64,000 nt of DNA from an uncultured Eubacteriales bacterium (GTDB lineage Bacteria; Bacillota; Clostridia; Oscillospirales; CAG-272): the NCBI GenBank assembly GCA_934385225.1, contig CAKRPQ010000001.1, positions 5,084 through 69,083 of the forward strand, in the 5' to 3' direction. The notes beneath the pieces were generated by a model, which made no database searches, had not been told where the DNA came from, and saw only the letters and a list, made by a program, of their open reading frames with translations. The translations under genes were made by a program, and so were the position numbers. Shown in pieces: positions 58,196 to 64,000 of this stretch (position 1 is its first letter; every line of letters starts with the position of its first letter).

Positions 58196-58617
58196 TTTCC
58201 GCTCTTTCCTTTCCTGAAAACGATCAGTTTACTTATGAAATAGTTCAGAATGACCACAATGACGGACGCCGCGATCTTCACGGCGTATTTATTATATTTG
58301 AGCCTATCGTAAAGTCCCCAGACGATTGCCTCCTGCAAGAGGAGCGTAAGAACTCTTCCGCCCGCGAACTCCGTTATCTCGCGCACGACGGGCAGAAAAC
58401 CTCTCGCGCGGCTTTCAAAGACCCATATTTTATTCGTCACATACGCGAACGCGACGGCGGCGCACCATGCGGCAACGTCCGAAACGTGCACATTCGTTTT
58501 CGTCCTGTAAAGGAGAAAACTGACGGCAAAATCGACGACGGTCGTAAGTCCGCCGAAAATGAGGTACATAAGCGCCTCGCGGTATTTAATGACGAGATTT
58601 TTGATTTTTTCGAACAT
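58192..58617 (-). CDS. GtrA family membrane protein
   Basis: 141 residues with four membrane helices. The family's pattern is present: LIFGGLTTVVDFAVSFLLY, YVTNKIWVFES, and ILNYFISKLIVFRKG. GtrA proteins are proposed flippases for undecaprenyl-linked sugars in cell-surface glycosylation. No glycosyltransferase lies beside it here. It is followed by DUF6472 with a 4-base overlap. Confidence 0.9.
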   Translation of the reverse strand: MFEKIKNLVIKYREALMYLIFGGLTTVVDFAVSFLLYRTKTNVHVSDVAAWCAAVAFAYVTNKIWVFESRARGFLPVVREITEFAGGRVLTLLLQEAIVWGLYDRLKYNKYAVKIAASVIVVILNYFISKLIVFRKGKSGK

Positions 58618-58623
58618 TTACCT

Positions 58624-60048
58624 TTACCCACCGATTTTGTAGGTTGTTCCCTCGCGCGAATCGACGAGAGTTACGCCCTTATCCGAAAGATACTTGCGTA
58701 TTTCGTCCGCTCTCGCGAAATTCTTCGCCTTTTTCGCCTCTGCGCGCTCCGCAATAAGGCTTTCTATCTCCTTTGCAAAGTCCTCGTCGATTTCGGGCGT
58801 GCTCGGCTCTGCGTTTTTCAGTTTTTCGGCGTGCGCGACAAGGTCGAGCGACAGAACGCGGTCAAAATCGGCGACAAGCGCGAGCTTTGTCGCGTCACCC
58901 GCGCCCGATTTAAGCACGTCGTAGAGAGCGGTCACGGCGAGAGACGTATTGAGGTCGTTATCGAGTGCGTCGGTAAAGCCTTTTTTAAGCTCTGCGAACT
59001 TCGCCCCGTCGACTTCCCCGTCCTCTTTAAGCGTCGCGATCTTCTTTATGAGTTTATCGTATGCGACGGCGGCATTGTCGAGATTTTCGTAGCTGAAAAC
59101 GAGCGACTTGCGGTAATGCGAGCCGAGGCAGAAGAAGCGGTACACCATCGGGTCGTATCCTTTTTCTTCGAGGAGAGAGACGGTGAGGAACTCGCCCTTT
59201 GACTTCGACATTTTGCCGTTTGTAGTGTTGAGGTGATGGACGTGGAACCAATAGTTGCACCACTTATGACCGAGATAAGCCTCGGACTGCGCGATCTCGT
59301 TCGTATGATGCGGGAAAGCGTTGTCGATGCCGCCGCAGTGAATATCGAGATATTCGCCGAGGTGTTTCATCGAGATGCAGGAACATTCGATGTGCCAGCC
59401 GGGGTAGCCGACGCCCCAGGGCGAATCCCATTTGAGCGCCTGGTCTTCGAACTTCGATTTTGTGAACCAGAGGACGAAATCGTTCTTGTTTTTCTTATTG
59501 TTATCGGCTTCGACGCCATCTCTGACGCCGACGGCAAGGTCTTCCTCGTCGATGTTGCCGAAAACGTAGTATTCTTTCAGCTTTGAGGTGTCGAAATAGA
59601 CGTTTCCGCCCGCAATGTAGGCGTATCCCTTGTCGAGGAGCGCGGAAATGACCTTTATGAAGTCGTCAATGCAGTGTGTTGCGGGTTCAACGACGTCGGG
59701 GCGCTTTATGCCGAGCTTTTCGCAGTCGGCGAAGAACGCGTCGGTGTAGAATTTTGCTATTTCCATAACGGTTTTGTGTTCGCGCTTTGCGCCTTTGAGC
59801 ATTTTGTCCTCGCCCTCGTCGGCGTCGGAGGTCAGATGACCGACGTCGGTGATGTTCATAACGCGTTTAACGTCGTAACCGATGTAGCGGAGGTATTTTT
59901 CGAGTACGTCCTCCATGATGTAGGAGCGGAGGTTGCCTATGTGCGCGAAGTGATAGACAGTCGGACCGCAGGTGTACATTTTGACCTTGCCCGGCTCGCG
60001 CGGAATAAATTCTTCTCTTTTTCTTGAAAGTGAATTGTAGATGTACAT
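58624..60048 (-). CDS. cysS: Cysteinyl-tRNA synthetase
   Basis: 474 residues from ATG 60048, chosen for AAAGGAGA upstream. Class I HIGH variant HIGN in HFAHIGNL, KMSKSKG (KMSKS) downstream, zinc ligands including C28 of MYTCGPTVY, and the typical GGIDNAFPHHTNE. It charges tRNA-Cys. It lies downstream of cysE beyond a composite repeat and may share its T-box-controlled transcript. Confidence 0.96.
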   Translation of the reverse strand: MYIYNSLSRKREEFIPREPGKVKMYTCGPTVYHFAHIGNLRSYIMEDVLEKYLRYIGYDVKRVMNITDVGHLTSDADEGEDKMLKGAKREHKTVMEIAKFYTDAFFADCEKLGIKRPDVVEPATHCIDDFIKVISALLDKGYAYIAGGNVYFDTSKLKEYYVFGNIDEEDLAVGVRDGVEADNNKKNKNDFVLWFTKSKFEDQALKWDSPWGVGYPGWHIECSCISMKHLGEYLDIHCGGIDNAFPHHTNEIAQSEAYLGHKWCNYWFHVHHLNTTNGKMSKSKGEFLTVSLLEEKGYDPMVYRFFCLGSHYRKSLVFSYENLDNAAVAYDKLIKKIATLKEDGEVDGAKFAELKKGFTDALDNDLNTSLAVTALYDVLKSGAGDATKLALVADFDRVLSLDLVAHAEKLKNAEPSTPEIDEDFAKEIESLIAERAEAKKAKNFARADEIRKYLSDKGVTLVDSREGTTYKIGG

Positions 60049-60104
60049 TATATGTCTCCTTTGTTTTAAGAACGTTGTGTTGAGATTTGGGGTGCCGTTT
60101 GTTG

Positions 60105-60648
60105 AAAAGTGAACAACCCTTCCGTCGGAGGGCTTGCGCACCTCCGCCACCTCCCCTTACACATGGGAGGCTGAAAAACGGGGTGAAAGTTTCGCTCGCC
60201 GTTTATTAAAAGTTTTCGTCTCGCCTTTTTCAAAAGGCGAGTGCAGTCAAGGGCGCATAGCCCTTGTCGCCGCTCGCAAGCGGCGAAATGTTCTCGGCGT
60301 TTCTTTTTGTGAGATGCCGAAGGCATCTATGCTTTTATCTTTACGCCTGTCGCATCAAAGAAAAAGCGGAAAACGGGACTGCACGACTTCGCGTCAGCGG
60401 AAAAACAATCCCTCAGTCACCTATCTGCCGAGGTGAAGTCTTGCAGTGCCTATTAACGCCCTTTCTTTTGATGCGACAGGCGCAAAAGAAAGGGCTTTGC
60501 CCAAAGAAAAGCGCCGAAAAGAAGTTTCGCCGTCTGCGGACGGCGACCGCCGTCGTCGGCGGCTCACGCAAACTTTTGAAAAAGTTTGATCAAAACTTTT
60601 AACAAGCGGCGAGACGAAAACTTTTAACAAACGGCGAAACTTTCGTCG
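60105..60648. repeat. Composite hairpin repeat, locus 5 (inverted plus forward copy)
   Basis: A reverse copy (about 60110-60360) faces a forward copy (about 60440-60648). Stems include GCCGCT/AGCGGC (versus GCCGTC/GACGGC elsewhere), CAAGGGC/GCCCTTG, CGCCTTTTT/AAAAGGCG, CCCTTTCTTTTG/CAAAAGAAAGGG, GATGCC/GGCATC and AAACTTTT/AAAGTTT. It lies between cysE and cysS with no open gene. Confidence 0.85.
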
Positions 60649-60650
60649 TT

Positions 60651-61379
60651 TTACTTCCTTTCGAGCTTCGCTATCCGCTCTTCGAGCCGTTTTATCTCCG
60701 CCGCAACGGGGTCGGGTATGTGTATCTGGTCAAGATCGGCATTCTCGCCGACTTTCTTTCCGTATCTGCGCACGACTTTCGCGGGTATTCCCACAGCCGT
60801 ACTGTCGGGCGGTATCTCCGTCAGCACAACCGCGCCCGCCGCAACTTTTGAATTATCGCCTATCTTCATCGGTCCCAGCACTTTCGCGCCCGCGCCTATC
60901 ATGACACCGTTTCCGAGCGTCGGGTGTCTCTTGCCGACGTCCTTACCCGTTCCGCCGAGCGTTACGCCCTGATATACCGTACAGTCGTCACCTATCTCAG
61001 TCGTCTCGCCTATGACAACAGCCGCGCCGTGGTCGATGAAAAACCGCTTCCCTATCGTCGCGCCCGGGTGTATCTCTATTCCCGTGAAAAACTTCGCAAG
61101 CTGGCTTATCGCCCGCGCCCCGAAATAGTGTTTTCCGAGGTAGAGTTTATGCGAAACCCTATACGCAAGGATCGCGTGCAGTCCCGAATAGAGGAAAACC
61201 ACCTCCGCGTCGCTCTTTGCGGCAGGGTCGCGCTCGCGAAAAGTCTTTACCTCCTCGCGCACGTCGTCAAACGGCTTCGACATTCTGTCACACGCACGAA
61301 CCGCGCGTTTCATTATTCTTTTTCCGACGGCTTTTGCGTCTCTCGCAAGCTCCGCGCCGTCAAACATTATTTTTTTCAT
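60651..61379 (-). CDS. cysE: Serine O-acetyltransferase
   Basis: 242 residues from ATG 61379 (AAAGGACGG upstream). A left-handed beta-helix of hexapeptide repeats (IEIHPGATIGKRFFIDHGAA, VVIGETTEIGDDCTVYQGVT, LGGTGKDVGKRHPTLGNGVM). It acetylates serine for cysteine synthesis. The upstream leader is a T-box whose terminator ends about 40 bases before the start, so expression answers uncharged tRNA, most likely tRNA-Cys. Confidence 0.95.
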   Translation of the reverse strand: MKKIMFDGAELARDAKAVGKRIMKRAVRACDRMSKPFDDVREEVKTFRERDPAAKSDAEVVFLYSGLHAILAYRVSHKLYLGKHYFGARAISQLAKFFTGIEIHPGATIGKRFFIDHGAAVVIGETTEIGDDCTVYQGVTLGGTGKDVGKRHPTLGNGVMIGAGAKVLGPMKIGDNSKVAAGAVVLTEIPPDSTAVGIPAKVVRRYGKKVGENADLDQIHIPDPVAAEIKRLEERIAKLERK

Positions 61380-61384
61380 AAAAA

Positions 61385-61690
61385 ATTCCGTCCTTTCGCG
61401 AAAAATTCGGGATAGAAAACAAAAAGCTCCGCACCGACGCACAAAAACATCGGTACAGAGGCGTATAGACATAAAAACGCTGTTCCACTCTGCTTCGCCG
61501 CCATATGGCGACCTCTCGTTCCCTTAACGCGGTTTTTTACGCCGCGCGATACTTGCCTTCTTCTTTACAGGCTTTCTCGTGCGGGTCTCGGCGGAGGCAC
61601 AGCCCGACTTTCCGCCGCCGTCGCTCCCAGCCCACTGGCGACCGCTCTCTTTCGCGTTTTTTGTCGGATTCTTTCCGCTTCACTGACTTT
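61385..61690 (-). promoter_or_regulatory. T-box riboswitch leader of cysE
   Basis: About 300-base leader with the T-box core AGAGTGGAACAGCG (minus strand, 61478-61491; family consensus AGGGTGGNACCGCG). It is followed by a 13-bp terminator stem: CTCTGTACCGATG (61448-61460) against CGTCGGTGCGGAG (61427-61439), then TTTTTG. GC-rich 5' stems fill 61500-61680. The Cys identity of the sensed tRNA rests on the gene context; the specifier codon was not fixed. Confidence 0.85.
61420..61460 (-). terminator. T-box terminator/antiterminator stem
   Basis: The attenuator hairpin of the cysE T-box, described with the riboswitch. Confidence 0.85.
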
Positions 61691-61697
61691 ACACTAT

Positions 61698-61727
61698 ATT
61701 ATATACGCTCCGCGTCGCATTTGTCAA
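61698..61727 (-). promoter_or_regulatory. Promoter of the cysE T-box transcript
   Basis: Minus strand TTGACA (61722-61727), 18-base spacer, TATAAT (61698-61703). Confidence 0.78.
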
Positions 61728-61783
61728 GAGTTTTGAAAAATTTCGGGCAACATTTTTTGCGTTTTCGGCGCGGAATTTCTGTC

Positions 61784-61812
61784 TTGACTTTTTCGCCGCC
61801 GTATGGTATAGT
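61784..61812 (+). promoter_or_regulatory. Promoter of the GH5-like gene
   Basis: TTGACT (61784-61789), 17-base spacer, TATAGT (61807-61812). Confidence 0.75.
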
Positions 61813-61847
61813 ACCCTTAACGAAAAAACCGAGAGGGAGATAAAACT

Positions 61848-62960
61848 ATGGATACCCGGTCGAAAGAAAAAATATGGGACTGGTACGGCTCGCGTCCGTG
61901 GATACGCGGCTGCAACTTTATGAGCAGCGACTGCGCGAACCGCATAGACCAATGGCAGGAATACGGCTTTGAAAAGCGTCTTGAAACAGCCGACAGAGAG
62001 CTTGCCGTCGCGGAGGAGATCGGCTACAATTCGATACGCATAATTCTCGAATTTGAAGTCTGGGACAGGCAGCACGACGGCTTTATGCGCCGACTCGACA
62101 AGTACCTCGAAACAGCCTACAAACACGGCATTGACGCGATGGTAGTCCTTGCAAACGACTGCTGCGTTCCGAAGTCGCTCTACAAGCCCGTCGTTTTCGG
62201 CGAGCAGCACTACGACGTCGGCTATCACGGAGGCAGAAAGAGTTCGCCGCACGCGGCGTACGCTTCGGCGGACAACGAGGAGCGTTATCACCCGCTCGAC
62301 GAGCCGGAGATCCGCGAGCGCTACTACAAAATGGTAAAAGAGATAATCACCGAATATGCGCACGACGAGAGAGTTCTCATCTGGAACCTCTTCAACGAGC
62401 CGGGCAACAACCGCGGTAACAAGAGCCTTCCCTACATCGAAAAATTCTTTGAGATTGCGCGGGCGATAAACCCGATGCAGCCTCTTTGCGCCGACACGTG
62501 GAACGGCGTCGACGAAAACGGCAGAGCGAAGAACCTCATCGAGCAGCGCGTCCTCGAACTCTCGGACATTGTTAGCTTCCACGGCTACGAGCCGTACAAT
62601 GAAACCGTCGATATGATAGCGAACCTCAAAAAGACGGGCAAACCGATCTTCAACACCGAATGGCTTCACCGCATAGCGCACAACACCGTTCAGGAGATAT
62701 TCCCGCTTATGTATCTTGAAAAGATCGCGTGCTACAACTGGGGCTTTGTCGCGGGCAAGTACCAGACGTACGAGCCTTGGGAATCGGTATGGCAGGAGTA
62801 CGAAAAGAACCCGAAAGCGGACATAGACTTCACGAAATGGCAGCACGACCTTATCCGTCCGAGTCTGCGCCCCTACGACCCGCGCGAGATCGAAATAATC
62901 AAGAGATACTGCGACCGCGCCGACAGGGATTTTGAGCGAGAGAACGGAGAAAAAGGTTAA
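61848..62960 (+). CDS. GH5-like glycoside hydrolase
   Basis: 370 residues, no signal peptide. A TIM barrel in which NLFNEPG carries the acid/base Glu and FNTEW the nucleophile Glu, as in clan GH-A. YNSIRIILEFEVWDRQHDGF and IVSFHGYEPYN are other core strands. The substrate is unknown (mannosidase, glucanase or related). AGGGAGA precedes the ATG, and it has its own promoter, so it is single-gene. Confidence 0.87.
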   Translation: MDTRSKEKIWDWYGSRPWIRGCNFMSSDCANRIDQWQEYGFEKRLETADRELAVAEEIGYNSIRIILEFEVWDRQHDGFMRRLDKYLETAYKHGIDAMVVLANDCCVPKSLYKPVVFGEQHYDVGYHGGRKSSPHAAYASADNEERYHPLDEPEIRERYYKMVKEIITEYAHDERVLIWNLFNEPGNNRGNKSLPYIEKFFEIARAINPMQPLCADTWNGVDENGRAKNLIEQRVLELSDIVSFHGYEPYNETVDMIANLKKTGKPIFNTEWLHRIAHNTVQEIFPLMYLEKIACYNWGFVAGKYQTYEPWESVWQEYEKNPKADIDFTKWQHDLIRPSLRPYDPREIEIIKRYCDRADRDFERENGEKG

Positions 62961-63047
62961 TCCGACCGCCCCGCCGGGTCGAAAGACGTAAAAATGTGCT
63001 CTTTTCGTGACGAAATTCCGAATTTTAACGAAATCCCGCCGCAAGCC

Positions 63048-63076
63048 TTGACTTAGCGTCCGATAGGTGATAAAAT
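63048..63076 (+). promoter_or_regulatory. Promoter of the alarmone synthetase gene
   Basis: TTGACT (63048-63053), 17-base spacer, TAAAAT (63071-63076). Confidence 0.72.
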
Positions 63077-63104
63077 ATAACCGAAAGATAAAGCGAAAGG
63101 TTCG

Positions 63105-63764
63105 GTGCGGAAATTGGATCAGGGCGAAAACAGAATACCGTCAAACGCCATGGAGCTCTTCAAAAACTACAAAGAGATTATGGCGCTGCAACACCTCTAC
63201 AATTCGGCAATAAAGGAGATCGAAACGAGGCTTGAAATTCTGAACGGCGAATTTAAGGTCATGTACGCGCGCAACCCCATTCATCACGTCGAGAGCCGTC
63301 TCAAAAGCTCGGAAAGCATGGTCAAAAAGCTGATAAAGCGCGGGTACGAGGTCAGTATCGAGTCGGCGAAGAGAAACCTCAACGATATTGCGGGCGTGCG
63401 GGTTGTCTGCTGTTACATCGACGACGTTTACAGCGTTGCCGAGATGCTTCTCCGCCAGACGGATCTGCATCTTGTGAAGCTGAAAGACTACATAAAAGAG
63501 CCGAACTACAACGGTTACCGTTCGCTGCACCTTGACATTGAAGTGCCGATATTCCTCTCTGACCACACGGAGAACGTGACGGCGGAGGTACAGATACGGA
63601 CGGTTGCGATGGACTTCTGGGCGAGCCTTGAACATGACCTCAGATACAAGAGCGACAAGGTAATTCCGCACGACATAAGCGATGATATGTACCGCTGTGC
63701 CGACGAGATTGCGGAGATCGACCGCCGTATGCAGGAAATGTACAGGAAAATAAGAGAGCTGTAA
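63105..63764 (+). CDS. Small alarmone synthetase (RelQ/YjbM-like GTP pyrophosphokinase)
   Basis: 219 residues starting GTG 63105 (AAAGG upstream). Synthetase motifs: SLHLD-type strand in NGYRSLHLDIEV, IAGVRVVCCYIDDVYSV, and AEVQIRT. It lacks the HD hydrolase and regulatory domains of Rel, so it makes (p)ppGpp without degrading it. A Lys/Arg-rich helix follows the motif, and the C-terminus is coiled. Monocistronic, with a terminator just after. Confidence 0.92.
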   Translation: MRKLDQGENRIPSNAMELFKNYKEIMALQHLYNSAIKEIETRLEILNGEFKVMYARNPIHHVESRLKSSESMVKKLIKRGYEVSIESAKRNLNDIAGVRVVCCYIDDVYSVAEMLLRQTDLHLVKLKDYIKEPNYNGYRSLHLDIEVPIFLSDHTENVTAEVQIRTVAMDFWASLEHDLRYKSDKVIPHDISDDMYRCADEIAEIDRRMQEMYRKIREL

Positions 63765-63782
63765 ATGTAAAAAAATGCAAGA

Positions 63783-63814
63783 AAAAAGTGTCGTCTCGGC
63801 GGCACTTTTTGTTT
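63783..63814 (+). terminator. Terminator of the alarmone synthetase gene
   Basis: AAAAAGTGTCG pairs with CGGCACTTTTT (63800-63810, one wobble) around TCTCGG, with further T after. Confidence 0.85.
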
Positions 63815-63838
63815 TGCAATTCGGGGAAATAAAGACTT

Positions 63839-64000
63839 TGTCGGGGCAGATGCATTTTGGTTATCGCAAGCGACACCCCCGACTTTGCCTTTTAAGCCGA
63901 ACGATGGGAAGAATCCGAAAGGATTCTTCATAGTCGGGGCGGTTGAACTTGGACTAAATCAGACTTCACCCCCGACTTTGCCTCCCTTGTGTAAAGGGAG
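63839..64000 (+). repeat. Composite hairpin repeat, locus 6 (cut by the window end)
   Basis: Two AGTCGGGG/CCCCGACT stems, AAGAATCC/GGATTCTT (loop GAAA) and the start of CCTCCCTT/AAGGGAG. It continues beyond the window. Confidence 0.8.

Noticed and set aside
57532..59202. A 556-codon plus frame across the repeat, DUF6472, gtrA and cysS
   Set aside because: It joins repeat sequence to the antisense of three recognisable genes.

Overview
The window looks like a chromosomal piece of an uncultured, probably gut- or rumen-dwelling Clostridia (Oscillospirales/Christensenellales-like). The evidence is intermediate-GC coding sequence with GGAGG-type ribosome binding sites and sigma-A promoters, sporulation genes (spoIIE, a 23-codon spoVM, a CotF-like protein), AddAB instead of RecBCD, a short archaeal/eukaryotic-type ProRS, a T-box leader before cysE, and several host- or plant-glycan glycosidases. 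The taxonomic placement is inference; no rRNA gene is present.

Layout. 1-440 holds the start of a lipoprotein gene on the minus strand. 840-10703 is a mostly co-directional plus-strand run: proS, a SEDS protein, azlCD, alr, a substrate-binding lipoprotein, a YmdB-like phosphoesterase, a YibE/F membrane protein, two small regulators and a CotF-like protein. 11306-13380 is a small accessory patch: a tRNA-Pro gene with a duplicated 5' half, an AT-rich DUF3644/HEPN-like gene and a broken tyrosine recombinase. 13472-20013 has a large glycosidase, a hydrolase, a MmcQ-like protein, a quinone oxidoreductase and holA. 20010-29248 (minus) is an ApbE-like protein next to an oppABCDF peptide-uptake operon with unusual subunit architectures. 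30019-41312 holds tRNA-modification genes, a GH29 fucosidase with a divergent AraC regulator, ferredoxin, ricT-holB, a U32 peptidase-like protein, a radical SAM protein and pepF. 42075-56320 (minus) is spoIIE and then a long apparent operon that reads S24 repressor, ABC-F, QueG-like, a membrane protein, addB, addA, spoVM. 56376-57182 is a small divergent module with possible operators. 57932-61690 is a T-box-led cysE-cysS-gtrA-DUF6472 operon. 61848-63764 has a GH5-like glycosidase and a small alarmone synthetase.

The strongest unexplained signal is a family of composite repeats, each a chain of short hairpins, found in six intergenic gaps (about 29.6, 37.6, 41.4, 57.2, 60.1 and 63.8 kb). Corresponding stems differ in sequence between copies but stay complementary, which points to selection for folding. 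Other points of note are the spoVM microgene, an apparently circularly permuted OppA, OppD and OppB with insertions of about 240 and 270 residues, the tRNA-Pro scar with a HEPN-like gene, and several tightly overlapped control signals.
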